Below, piece after piece: positions 34,997-43,188 of a DNA stretch of 64,000 nt. Position 1 is the stretch's first letter. Every line of letters starts with the position of its first letter. The position numbers and the translations under genes were made by a program. Below the pieces are notes generated by a model. It was not told the origin of the DNA. It searched no databases and worked only from the letters and a program-made list of their open reading frames with translations. The stretch comes from Cupriavidus taiwanensis (lineage in GTDB: Bacteria; Pseudomonadota; Gammaproteobacteria; Burkholderiales; Burkholderiaceae): contig NZ_LT984803.1 in NCBI RefSeq assembly GCF_900250115.1, forward strand, positions 3,499,583-3,563,582, in the 5' to 3' direction.

Positions 34997-36076
34997 TCAG
35001 TCGAACAGCTGCAGCTGCGCGGTATCCCGGTCGCTCGTGGCCACCCCAACCCCCAGCAGCCGCACCGGCAAGCCCCGGCGCGCATGGCCTTCGGCCAGCA
35101 GCCGTGCATAGACGCCGCGATCCGGGGCATGGCCGCGGCATTCCACCGTGGTCTGCCGGAAGTCCGAGAAGCGCAGCTTTACCGTGAGCTTGTCGATGGT
35201 GTCATGCGCCTGGGCGCGCGCAATGCGCGCCTCCAGCATGGCGATCAGCGGTTCCAGTTCGGCCAGGCACGCCTGCAGGTCGGGCAAATCGTCGGCATAG
35301 GTCTCTTCCACGCTGATCGACTTGCGCTCGCGTTCGGGCGTGACTGCGCGCTCGTCGACGCCGCGGCACAGCTTGTACAGCCGCGCCCCGAACACGCCGA
35401 ACTCGCGATGCAGGCGGTCCGGCGACCACGGCCGCAGGTCGCCGCAGGTCTCGGCCCCCAGCCGGCGCAGCTTGGCCGAGGTGACCTTGCCCACCCCATG
35501 GATGCGCTCCACCGGCAGCGCGGCGACAAAGGCATCGACCGCGGCCGGCCTGACCACGAACAGGCCGTCGGGCTTGTTCCAGTCGCTGGCGATCTTGGCG
35601 ACGAACTTGCTGGGACCCACGCCGGCCGACACGGTCACCCCGACCTCGTCCCGCACGCGCTGGCGGATCTCTTCGGCGATGCGGGTGGCGCTGCCGGCAT
35701 GGTGGGTGCACAGGCTGACATCGAGGTAGGCCTCGTCCAGCGACAGCGGCTCGACCAGTGCGGTGTATTCGCGGTAGATCGCAAAGATGCGGCGCGAGAC
35801 CTCGCGGTACTTGTCCATCGCAGGACGCACGATCAGCAGGTCCGGGCAGCGCTTGAGCGCCTGCGCCGACGCCATCGCCGAACGCACGCCGTAGGCGCGT
35901 GCCTCGTAGTTGCAGGTGGCGATCACCCCGCGCCGGTCGGGCGCGCCGCCCACGGCCATCGGCCGGCCGCGCAGCGACGGGTCGTCGCGCATTTCGACCG
36001 AGGCGTAGAAGCAGTCGCAGTCGCAATGGATGATCTTGCGCTGGACCGCGGCACTGGCGTCAGGCGGGGCGGACAT
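34997..36076 (-). CDS. dinB: DNA polymerase IV (Y-family)
   Basis: Error-prone translesion polymerase of 359 residues. The palm has IIHCDCDCFYASVEM and SLDEAYLDVS with the catalytic acidic residues. YEARAYGVRSAM is the Y-family finger signature, and IHGVGKVTSAKLRRLG is a helix-hairpin-helix. The C-terminal QLQLFD is a beta-clamp-binding motif. No LexA box (CTGT-N8-ACAG) is visible in the 64 bp upstream, but a different short dyad is. Confidence 0.95.
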   Translation of the reverse strand: MSAPPDASAAVQRKIIHCDCDCFYASVEMRDDPSLRGRPMAVGGAPDRRGVIATCNYEARAYGVRSAMASAQALKRCPDLLIVRPAMDKYREVSRRIFAIYREYTALVEPLSLDEAYLDVSLCTHHAGSATRIAEEIRQRVRDEVGVTVSAGVGPSKFVAKIASDWNKPDGLFVVRPAAVDAFVAALPVERIHGVGKVTSAKLRRLGAETCGDLRPWSPDRLHREFGVFGARLYKLCRGVDERAVTPERERKSISVEETYADDLPDLQACLAELEPLIAMLEARIARAQAHDTIDKLTVKLRFSDFRQTTVECRGHAPDRGVYARLLAEGHARRGLPVRLLGVGVATSDRDTAQLQLFD

Positions 36077-36109
36077 GGCGGCCGGGATGGGGAGCGGCTA
36101 GCTGGATAT

Positions 36110-36133
36110 TATCTGCGGGATGAATAGCAGATA
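36110..36133. promoter_or_regulatory. Short dyad upstream of dinB
   Basis: TATCTGC (36110-36116) and GCAGATA (36127-36133) with a 10-bp spacer, 34 bp upstream of the dinB ATG and just past the rarD stop. It could be an operator, or the hairpin ending rarD; the T-run (TTTTT, 36136-36140) is on the wrong strand for rarD. Confidence 0.35.
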
Positions 36134-36140
36134 TCGTTTT

Positions 36141-37046
36141 TCACGTCGTCTCATTGATCGATTGGATGCCGGCGGACTTCTGCCGCGCATTCATCCACAG
36201 CCCTTCGGCCGCATACAAGGCCAGCGACAGCCAGATCAGCGCGTACCCCACCTGCTTCTGCGCCGGGAACGGCTCGTGCCACAGCCATACGCCCAGCAGC
36301 AGTTGCAGGGTCGGACCGGTGTACTGCAGCAAACCCAGCAGCGACAGCGGAATGCGCCGCGCGCCGGCGGCAAAAAACAGCAGTGGCACCGCCGTCACCG
36401 GCCCGGCCAGCAACAGCAGCCACTGCGTACCCGGCGCTGCGTGAGTGAAGCTGTCCTGGCCGGTGGCGAACAGCCAGCCCAGCGCCGCCGCGGCCAGCGG
36501 GAACAGCAGCAGCGTTTCCAGCGACAGCCCTTCCAGCGCGCCCAGCGCACCGGTCTTGCGCAACAGCCCATAACCGCCAAAGCTGGCGGCCAGGCCCAGC
36601 GCGATCCAGGGCAGCTGCCCCGCCGCCACCGTCAGCCAGGCCACGCCGGCCGCCGCCACCGCGATCGCCAGCCATTGCACCCGGCGCAGGCGCTCATGCA
36701 GGAACACCACGCCGAGCAGCACGCTGAACAGCGGATTGATGAAATACCCCAGGCTGGCGTCGACCACGCGGTTGGCCGACACCGCCCAGATATAGAGGAA
36801 CCAGTTCGCGCACAGCAGCGCCGCGCTGGCGGCAAACGACAGCAACAGGCGCCGGTCCCTGACCACCTGGCCCAGCCACGCCCACTGGCGGCGCCAGGCC
36901 AGGATCAGCCCCAGGAAGACCAGCGACCACACCATCCGGTGCAGCAGGATCTCCATGGGGGCGATACCGGGCAGCGACTTGATGTAGAGCGGGAGCAGGC
37001 CCCAGATGAGGTACGCCAGCAGGGCGTAGAGAATGCCGAGTTGCAT
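36141..37046 (-). CDS. rarD: EamA-family transporter RarD
   Basis: Inner-membrane protein of 301 residues with about ten hydrophobic helices in two EamA repeats. RarD marks are LAYLIWGLLPLYIKSL, EILLHRMVWSL, NWFLYIWAVSANRVVDASLG, YFINPLFSVLLGVVFLHERL and LQYTGPTLQLLLGVWLWHEP. The substrate is unknown despite the chloramphenicol-sensitivity name. It follows the TRAP binding-protein gene on the same strand across a strong terminator, so it is separately transcribed. Confidence 0.92.
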   Translation of the reverse strand: MQLGILYALLAYLIWGLLPLYIKSLPGIAPMEILLHRMVWSLVFLGLILAWRRQWAWLGQVVRDRRLLLSFAASAALLCANWFLYIWAVSANRVVDASLGYFINPLFSVLLGVVFLHERLRRVQWLAIAVAAAGVAWLTVAAGQLPWIALGLAASFGGYGLLRKTGALGALEGLSLETLLLFPLAAAALGWLFATGQDSFTHAAPGTQWLLLLAGPVTAVPLLFFAAGARRIPLSLLGLLQYTGPTLQLLLGVWLWHEPFPAQKQVGYALIWLSLALYAAEGLWMNARQKSAGIQSINETT

Positions 37047-37126
37047 AAGGTTTTCCGATCGATGCCGGCGATTCTACCGGGGCCGCGCCATCCCCGCCGG
37101 CGCGCGCCGCGTGCGGCCGCCGCCAA

Positions 37127-37162
37127 TAAAAAACCCCATGCTCCCGAAGGACCATGGGGTTT
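37127..37162 (-). terminator. Intrinsic terminator after the TRAP binding-protein gene
   Basis: On the minus strand the stem AAACCCCATG / CATGGGGTTT (37162-37153 and 37140-37131) is followed by a run of T residues. It lies 34 bp past the stop of the TRAP binding-protein gene and before rarD. Confidence 0.88.
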
Positions 37163-37195
37163 GCGGCGGGCCCGGTTGCCCGGGCGCCACGCGGC

Positions 37196-38332
37196 TTACA
37201 GCTTGCGCGCGAAGCTGAACTGGGCGAAGCCCTGCTCGGCCACGTTGAACCAGGCGGCCTGGTTGTTGCGGAACACGCGCCAGTCGTCGTAGATCTTCTT
37301 GAACGACGGGTTCTTCGCGGTTTCGTCGGCGTAGGACTCCTGGGTCGCCTTGAAGCACGCTTCCATGATCTCCTTGGAGAACGGACGCAGCTTGACGCCG
37401 TTTTCCAGCAGGCGTGCCAGCGCCTGCGGGTTGACCGTGTCGTACTTGGCCGTCATGGCGGTGTGCGCCTCGATAGTGGCGGTTTCCAGCGCGCGCTTGT
37501 ACAGCGCGGGCAGCTTCTCGAACTCGCTGGCCGATGCGTAGAACGACAGCTGCGCGCTGCCTTCCCACCAGCCCGGATAGTAGTAGTACGGGGCCACCTT
37601 GTAGAAGCCCAGCTTCTCGTCATCGTACGGGCCCACCCACTCGGCCGCGTCGATGGTGCCCTTCTCCAGCGCGGGGTAAATGTCGCCGCCGGCAATCTGC
37701 TGCGGCACCACGCCCAGGCGCGACAGCACCACGCCGGCAAACCCGGCGATGCGGTACTTCAGGCCCTGCAGGTCGGCCACGGTCTTGATTTCCTTGCGGA
37801 ACCAGCCGCCCATCTGCGCGGTGGTGTTGCCGCCCAGGAAATTGACGACGTTGTATTCCTTGAAGAACTCGCGCATCAGCTTCATGCCGTTGCCCTGTAG
37901 CATCCAGGCATTCTGCTGGCGCGTGGTCAGGCCGAACGGCACGGTGGTGTCGAAGCACAGCGTCGGGTTCTTGCCAAAGTAGTAGTAGCCGGCGGTGTGG
38001 CCGATCTGCACGGTGTTGTTCTGCACCGCGTCCAGCACCTGCAGGCCCGGCACGATTTCGCCGGCGGCGAAGACCTTGATGTTGAACTTGCCGTCGGTCA
38101 GTTCGCGGACCCGGGCCGACAGCGTCTCGGCGCCGCCGAAGATGGTGTCGAGCGACTTGGGGAAGCTCGAGGCCAGGCGCCATTCCACGGCAGGGTTGCT
38201 GCCCACGACAGCCGGCGCGGCCGGGCCGCTGGCGGCGACAGGCGCTGCCTTTTCTTCACCCTTGCCGCACGCGGCCAGTGCCCCGGTGGCAGCCACGGCC
38301 GACGCTTTCAACAGAAAGGAACGACGTTCCAT
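37196..38332 (-). CDS. TRAP transporter solute-binding protein (DctP family)
   Basis: Extracytoplasmic solute receptor of a TRAP transporter, 378 residues. The leader MERRSFLLKASAVAATGALA has a twin Arg and ends in the lipobox ALAAC, so it may be an anchored lipoprotein. The mature part has WRLASSFPKSLDTIFGGAE, GEIVPGLQVLDAVQNNTVQI, GKNPTLCFDTTVPFG and KYRIAGFAGVVLSRLG, resembling receptors of the TakP type that bind alpha-keto or aromatic acids as dimers. AGGAGAAGTGGAG precedes the ATG. No DctQ/DctM membrane genes are in the window, so its partner is elsewhere. Confidence 0.9.
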   Translation of the reverse strand: MERRSFLLKASAVAATGALAACGKGEEKAAPVAASGPAAPAVVGSNPAVEWRLASSFPKSLDTIFGGAETLSARVRELTDGKFNIKVFAAGEIVPGLQVLDAVQNNTVQIGHTAGYYYFGKNPTLCFDTTVPFGLTTRQQNAWMLQGNGMKLMREFFKEYNVVNFLGGNTTAQMGGWFRKEIKTVADLQGLKYRIAGFAGVVLSRLGVVPQQIAGGDIYPALEKGTIDAAEWVGPYDDEKLGFYKVAPYYYYPGWWEGSAQLSFYASASEFEKLPALYKRALETATIEAHTAMTAKYDTVNPQALARLLENGVKLRPFSKEIMEACFKATQESYADETAKNPSFKKIYDDWRVFRNNQAAWFNVAEQGFAQFSFARKL

Positions 38333-38834
38333 CTCCACTTCTCCTCTTATAGATATTGATCCGGATGCGGGCGCACGGCTTGCATGAGGCCGCGCGCCGG
38401 ACCGTGACGCACCGGCCGACGGGGTAACGGCGGCCTGCGCAGCGCAGTGCCTGTGGCGAACGGGCACGGCGGCGTGCCCTGCATGCCAGACGCTGGTACC
38501 GCGCCCACGGCCGAGGGCTGTCTTACCCGAAAGACAAGCCAGCCGATTATAGCGGTGGCCCTTTCGGCACGGGGCCCCGCGCAAGTGCGGGTTTTCGCTA
38601 GTCGAATGCGCCATTTTCGCTGTTTTTCGTATTGTGAGACGCCGCACGGTGTGATGGATTTTGTAACCCGGCTTGCGGTCAAATGGTCTCGGCTGATAAA
38701 AAACAGTCCCGCCTCCGGAGCCCTGCCTGCCGGATATCCTTGTGGCCCGCTGAATCGCCCCGTTGCCGTACCAATTGCCCGCTTGTTCTCGTCGACTCCC
38801 CCTGAAGCCGCCCGGTCCCTGCGCGGGCCGCTGC
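38333..38834. other. 502-bp divergent intergenic region, structured but no gene seen
   Basis: Lies between the TRAP receptor (-) and the maltoporin-like gene (+). It holds two small hairpins: TGTCTT-ACCCGA-AAGACA near 38520, and CCCGC-GCAAGT-GCGGG followed by TTTT (38576-38595), which looks like a plus-strand terminator with no gene before it. A short leader RNA or attenuator is possible. The stretch 38600-38705 is AT-richer and probably holds the promoters. Confidence 0.45.
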
Positions 38835-40481
38835 GTGCCGCTGCGCCGCCTCGGCTTTGCCGTGCTGGCCGCCTGGGGTCTGGCGGCATGCGCGCAGAGC
38901 GGCGCCCCGGCGACGGGCGCGGACGGATCCGCGGCCGCCTTGCAGCCGCCGCGCATCGCGCCGCGGCCGGCGGTGCCGGCAAGCGTCACCGCGTCAGTGG
39001 CGGCGCCTGCCCCGCCACCAGTAGCGGCGACCGCCGCAGCGGCATCGGCCGCGCCGGCCACGACGGAGGATCCGCTCGCCGCGCTGATCGCCGGGGCAGC
39101 GGCGCCCGCGGCGAGTGTGACCGTACCCGCTGCGGCGGACACCAGCCTCGCCGGAGCCCCGCCGCCGGTCGATCCAGCGTTCGTCGGCCCACCCGAGCCC
39201 CCGGCCCCGCCGCCACCGCCACTGGTGCTGTTCCCGCCCAGGCTCGGCGAGTTCCAGGCCGAGGCGCCGCCTGCCCAGGCTCAAGGCGCTGCGGACGCGG
39301 GCACCCCGTCGGACGCGCCGCCGGTGCTGCATTCCCAGCTGCCCGCCGATGACCCGGCGGGCGAGTCCGTGTGGCGCCTGAGCTACAGCGGCCGCGCCGC
39401 GGTCGAGGATCGTTCGTCCACCATGCGCGCCTGCCCCGGCGGCGCGCTGTCGAGCGGCATCGGTAGCGGGCTGGCCTGCCGCAGCGCGGGCGAGGTCCGG
39501 ATCCGCGAGTCGGTGCTGGACCTCGACGGTGGCGCCCAGGTGATGCTGATCGCCCAGGCGCGCGGCACGGACGCCACCACCGTCAATGGTCGCCCCGCGG
39601 CGATCGATCCCTATGCGCTGGTGCCACAGTTCTATACGGCGGTCAGCGGGCTGGCGGTGCTGGACGGCGCTACCATGTGGGCCGGCCGGCGCGACAACGC
39701 GCCGTTCCTGATGTCGTCCGGCCTGCTGCCGCCCAATTCGACGGCGATGCGCTTTGGCGTTGACAACGCCAGGCTGATCGGCGATATCGGCCTGAACTAC
39801 CAGTACACCGCGCGCGCCGACCAGAACGGCCAGAACCTGCCCAGCTACCACTCGCTGCGCACCGCGCCCATCCCCACCAATGAACAGGGTTCGGTCCAGC
39901 TTGGCTTCACGCGGGTGGAAGCGCAGCCGCTGGTGGAGGATCCGGGCGGGGCGTGGTGGGCGTCGGCGTTGCACGAGCAGAAAGGCGTGCTGTTCGGCAC
40001 CAACCGGCTGGGGGTGCAGTTTGGCTCGGGTTCGCGCAATGCCATGACCGGCTATACCGGCATGGGACCGTCGCTGTCGCGCACGCGCGTGGCCGACTCG
40101 ATCGAATGGAAGAGCCGCTGGGGGCTGAGCGGCGCGGTGGAGCAAAGCCTGCAGTTCGACCGTTCGCCGGTCGGCACGCTGCAATGGACCACCACGCGCC
40201 TGCGTCCCGCCTACGTGGCCAGCAGCCAGTTCCGGCTGAACTTCGAGGTGTCGCACGACCAGATCTCGTCCGGCTTCGGCGTCAGCGGCCAGCGCACCGC
40301 GCTGACGGTGGCGCCGACGCTGACGCTGGGCAAGTCGGCCGGCAATGCCAACCTGCGCGCCTTCTACACCTACAGCCGCGCCAGCGACGTGGATGGCATC
40401 GGCTACACCGCGCCGGCGGACGCGTGGGCGTCGCAGCCGAGCGGCTCGATCTTCGGCGTGCAGCTCAATCGGCGCTGGTAG
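38835..40481 (+). CDS. Maltoporin (LamB)-like outer-membrane porin with lipoprotein leader
   Basis: A 548-residue envelope protein. From GTG 38835 it has a signal peptide ending in the lipobox GLAAC, then about 130 residues of Ala/Pro-rich linker (APPPV, PPEPPAPPPPPLVLFPP). A C-terminal barrel domain begins near LSYSGRAAVEDRSS. Porin-type marks are VPQFYTAVSGLAVLDGATMWAGRRD and RFGVDNARLIGDIGLNYQY, close to maltoporin, and a terminal aromatic residue (QLNRRW). A substrate-specific carbohydrate or organic-acid channel is likely. A TTG start at 38763 would add 24 residues. A lipid anchor on a LamB-type porin is unusual. Its 3' end overlaps the convergent aquaporin gene by 17 bp. Confidence 0.75.
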   Translation: MPLRRLGFAVLAAWGLAACAQSGAPATGADGSAAALQPPRIAPRPAVPASVTASVAAPAPPPVAATAAAASAAPATTEDPLAALIAGAAAPAASVTVPAAADTSLAGAPPPVDPAFVGPPEPPAPPPPPLVLFPPRLGEFQAEAPPAQAQGAADAGTPSDAPPVLHSQLPADDPAGESVWRLSYSGRAAVEDRSSTMRACPGGALSSGIGSGLACRSAGEVRIRESVLDLDGGAQVMLIAQARGTDATTVNGRPAAIDPYALVPQFYTAVSGLAVLDGATMWAGRRDNAPFLMSSGLLPPNSTAMRFGVDNARLIGDIGLNYQYTARADQNGQNLPSYHSLRTAPIPTNEQGSVQLGFTRVEAQPLVEDPGGAWWASALHEQKGVLFGTNRLGVQFGSGSRNAMTGYTGMGPSLSRTRVADSIEWKSRWGLSGAVEQSLQFDRSPVGTLQWTTTRLRPAYVASSQFRLNFEVSHDQISSGFGVSGQRTALTVAPTLTLGKSAGNANLRAFYTYSRASDVDGIGYTAPADAWASQPSGSIFGVQLNRRW

Positions 40482-41193
40482 TTGCGCTGGCAGTCGCGCC
40501 GCTCAGGGTACCGACCGGCGCCGGCGCCACGGCGGCGGGTTTGCGAAACAGCCAGTGGAACAGCAGCGTGGCCGCCAGCCCGCCGCCGATCTGGGCCAGC
40601 ACGAAGCCTGGCACGTCCTGCGGCCGGATCCCGGTGAAGGTATCGGTCAGCGCGCAGGCCAGCGTCAGCGCGGGATTGGCGAACGAGGTCGACGACGTGA
40701 ACCAGTACCCTGCGGTGATGTAGCCGGCCACCACGAACGGCACCAGCTGCGGCCGGCTGCGCAACGTGCCGATGCCCACGCCGACCAGGCCGAAGGTCGC
40801 CACAAACTCGCTCCACCACATCGACGCGCCGGTGCGGCTCTGCGCCGACCACGCCAGTGCCGGCTCGCCGAACATGGCATGCGCCGCGAGCACGCCGCAG
40901 ACGCCGCCCGCCAGCTGCACCAGCACGTAGCGCAGCGCATCGCGTGGGGCCAGTGTGCCCTGCACCAGCGCCGACAAGCTCACCACCGGGTTGAAATGCC
41001 CGCCCGAGACGGCCCCCAGCGACACCAGCAAGGCCACCAGCCCGGCGCCCGTGGCGAGCGAATTCGCCAGCAGTGCGAGCGCGGTATCGCCGGCGGCGAG
41101 GCGCTCGGCACGAATGCCCGAGCCGACCACGATGGCCACCAGCAGCGCGGTGCCGAGTCCTTCCGCCACCAGGCGGCGCGCCAGCGTACTCAT
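40465..41193 (-). CDS. MIP-family aquaporin / small-solute channel
   Basis: Inner-membrane channel of 242 residues with six helices. The two pore-helix motifs are GHFNPVVSL and FANPALTLA, that is NPV and NPA. Selectivity-filter residues cannot be fixed by eye; such proteins in proteobacteria carry water, glycerol or arsenite. No ars or glp genes are adjacent. The Ala/Thr-rich tail is probably disordered. Confidence 0.9.
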   Translation of the reverse strand: MSTLARRLVAEGLGTALLVAIVVGSGIRAERLAAGDTALALLANSLATGAGLVALLVSLGAVSGGHFNPVVSLSALVQGTLAPRDALRYVLVQLAGGVCGVLAAHAMFGEPALAWSAQSRTGASMWWSEFVATFGLVGVGIGTLRSRPQLVPFVVAGYITAGYWFTSSTSFANPALTLACALTDTFTGIRPQDVPGFVLAQIGGGLAATLLFHWLFRKPAAVAPAPVGTLSGATASATTSAD

Positions 41194-41490
41194 CGCTGCG
41201 CCGCGCCGGTGCTGCGGCGCGAAGCATGGGCGGGAGCAAGGCCGGCCCGCCGCTTTGGGTCGGGGCCGGTGGCGAAAACGATGGGGATAGCGCGCAGCAG
41301 CAAGATGGACAACGTCGCCTGAGACGACGCCTCGAACGGTGGCAGGTCGTTGCCATCAGCATGACAACGCCGCGGCGCAGCGGCTGCGCCCGCGGTCGCG
41401 ACAGTGTTCCGACCCGGCCCGGACGCGTCAATGCGCGCTGACGTTGTTGTGTGCTGACGCCGGGTTTCGAATCGCGCCGTTCAACGCAAT
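41194..41490. other. 297-bp intergenic region, no gene seen
   Basis: Upstream of the aquaporin gene and downstream of the coiled-coil gene, both on the minus strand. I see no convincing promoter pair, terminator or small gene. Confidence 0.5.
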
Positions 41491-41982
41491 TCAGCGCAAC
41501 AGGAACGCAATATCCTCGACCACGATATTCGCCACCGGGATGCCCTTGCGGCGCTGGAACAGGATGTGCTGCTGCACGCGGCTGCGCTGTTCGGCAAACA
41601 CGGCGGGATCGATCGGCGTGCCCGCGCGCATGTAGTGCTGCACCAGCAGCTTGTAGGCGCGATGGCGCACCTGCATGGCCTCGGTCTCGGCGCGCAGCCG
41701 CTTGATCTCCGCCGGGCTACGGTCGATGGCCTGGTGCAGCTCTTCCACCGTGCGCGCGTGCAGCTCGCGGTAGACATCGCGCTCGGCTTCCATCTGATGC
41801 AGCTCGTCGCGCAGCGCACGGATCTTGTTCTGCAGCTTCAGGGTCTGCGATACCGCTTGCTGCATCCGCCCCGCCGCCCCCAGCGCCTGGCTGGCCGCCG
41901 CCACGGTGCTCTTCCACAAGCCACGCTCGCCGGCCGCGCTCTGCGGCGGCCACTGCTTGTCCGTCCCGATCAGTGTGTCCAT
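41491..41982 (-). CDS. Coiled-coil protein of unknown function
   Basis: A 163-residue protein I do not recognise. Residues about 45-110 form a heptad-rich coiled coil (LKLQNKIRALRDELHQMEAE, then RTVEELHQAID and EIKRLRAETEAMQ). The C-terminal third is a conserved-looking globular tail, FAEQRSRVQQHILFQRRKGIPVANIVVEDIAFLLR. There is no signal peptide or membrane segment. It stands alone on the minus strand after tRNA-Phe. A structural or DNA-associated role is possible but unsupported. Confidence 0.7.
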   Translation of the reverse strand: MDTLIGTDKQWPPQSAAGERGLWKSTVAAASQALGAAGRMQQAVSQTLKLQNKIRALRDELHQMEAERDVYRELHARTVEELHQAIDRSPAEIKRLRAETEAMQVRHRAYKLLVQHYMRAGTPIDPAVFAEQRSRVQQHILFQRRKGIPVANIVVEDIAFLLR

Positions 41983-42289
41983 CGAACCCCCGGTGAAAAG
42001 GTATCGGCCCGGGCCGGCGTATCTGCTTTATATAAGACTTGGGATGCGGCTTGGCCGGCCTGGCCCGCCCGCCTGGCGGCGGCGTGTCAGGGCATCGTAG
42101 AGAGACATGGATCGGGTGCCAAGTAGAAGATTTTTATTTCTGGATTGGGTGTTGCGCGCCGCGCAAAATGGCTGCCGTGGGTCGTCAGGGGCTGCGCAGA
42201 TGTGTCGCCGGAGAGCGCGGAAGGCATGGCGCGCACAGTGAGCGCCCAATGCAAAAAGCCCGGCTGCAAGAGCCGGGCTTTTCCTGTTC
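41983..42289. other. 307-bp region between coiled-coil gene and tRNA-Phe
   Basis: Contains a TTATATAAAG stretch near 42030 that could be a minus-strand -10 for the coiled-coil gene, a perfect odd palindrome TTGCGCGCCGCGCAA at 42152-42166, and the tRNA terminator at 42253-42282. No gene is seen. Confidence 0.5.
42253..42282. terminator. Intrinsic terminator after tRNA-Phe
   Basis: Stem AGCCCGGCT / AGCCGGGCT with a 5-base loop. On the minus strand it ends in TTTTT, just past the 3' end of tRNA-Phe. Confidence 0.88.
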
Positions 42290-42365
42290 TGGTGGCCTGG
42301 GACGGAATCGAACCGCCGACACAAGGATTTTCAATCCTCTGCTCTACCGACTGAGCTACCGGGCC
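42290..42365 (-). tRNA. tRNA-Phe(GAA)
   Basis: A 76-base cloverleaf on the minus strand with encoded CCA. It has D-arm GCTC...GAGC, anticodon stem GAGGA/TCCTT with loop TTGAAAA (anticodon GAA at 42332-42330), T-loop TTCGATT and discriminator A. The acceptor stem GGCCCGG / CCAGGCC has a C-A mismatch at the fifth pair. Confidence 0.95.
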
Positions 42366-42425
42366 AAAGAAGCGAAACTATAACTGGTCTTTCAAAGCCA
42401 GTCAAGCGTCATGTACGGCACTGCC

Positions 42426-43136
42426 TCAGTGTTCGGCCGGCTCCGGCTTGTTGCGCCCCAGTTCGACGCCGAGCTGCTTGAGCTTGCGGTACAGGTGGGT
42501 GCGCTCCAGCCCGGTCTTCTCGGCCACGCGGGTCATGCTGCCGTGTTCGCGCAGCAGGTGGTATTCGAAATAGGCGCGCTCGAACAGGTCGCGCGCTTCG
42601 CGCAGCGGCATGTCGAACGAGAACTGCATCTCGGCTTCAGGCACGCGCGCCGGGCTGCCGTTGGGTGCGGCTTCTGCAGTGGTCTCGGGCGTGGCGGCGG
42701 CCGTGCCGGGCTCAGACGTCGGCGCGGTGGCGGGTGCCGCGGCGGCCGTGGCGCTGCTGCGCGGGCGTTCGATGCCGCGGGCCAGGCCCTGTTCCACCGC
42801 GGACAGCAGCTTCTGCAGCGCGATCGGTTTTTCCAGGAAATTGAGCGCGCCGATCTTGGTGGCCTCGACCGCGGTATCGATGGTTGCGTGGCCCGACATC
42901 ATGATCACGGGCATGGTCAGCTGTCCCTGCGCGGACCACTCCTTGAGCAGCGTGACGCCATCGGTATCGGGCATCCAGATATCGAGCAGCACGAGATCGG
43001 GCGTGCCCGCCGCACGGTAATCGCGCGCCTGTTGCGCGTTTTCCGCGAGTTCGACCACATGGCCTTCGTCGCTGAGGATCTCCGAGAGCAGCTCCCGGAT
43101 TCCCATTTCGTCATCGACTACGAGGATGGTTGCCAT
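42426..43136 (-). CDS. NtrX-like response regulator lacking the AAA+ domain
   Basis: A 236-residue regulator. The receiver domain (MATILVVDDEMGIRELLSEI; phosphoacceptor Asp in LVLLDIWMPDTDG; MMSGHAT; FLEKP) is NtrX-like. A roughly 65-residue Ala/Pro/Thr linker replaces the sigma-54 AAA+ module. A Fis-type HTH closes the protein (FEYHLLREHGSMTRVAEKTG then LERTHLYRKLKQLGVEL). It cannot activate sigma-54 promoters by ATP hydrolysis and may act as repressor or co-regulator. It follows the NtrY-like kinase gene by 52 bp and is presumably phosphorylated by that kinase. Confidence 0.92.
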   Translation of the reverse strand: MATILVVDDEMGIRELLSEILSDEGHVVELAENAQQARDYRAAGTPDLVLLDIWMPDTDGVTLLKEWSAQGQLTMPVIMMSGHATIDTAVEATKIGALNFLEKPIALQKLLSAVEQGLARGIERPRSSATAAAAPATAPTSEPGTAAATPETTAEAAPNGSPARVPEAEMQFSFDMPLREARDLFERAYFEYHLLREHGSMTRVAEKTGLERTHLYRKLKQLGVELGRNKPEPAEH

Positions 43137-43188
43137 ACTTCCCCTCTTAACCCCACCGCAGCGTTCCGGGACCGGACGCCAATGTTGA

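Noticed and set aside
34997..36076. LexA control of dinB
   Set aside because: No CTGT-N8-ACAG site is seen upstream of the start; the dyad present has a different sequence and spacing.
42152..42166. TTGCGCGCCGCGCAA as a ParB or regulator site
   Set aside because: It is a perfect odd palindrome, but made only of GC steps common in this genome; there is one copy and no linked regulator.
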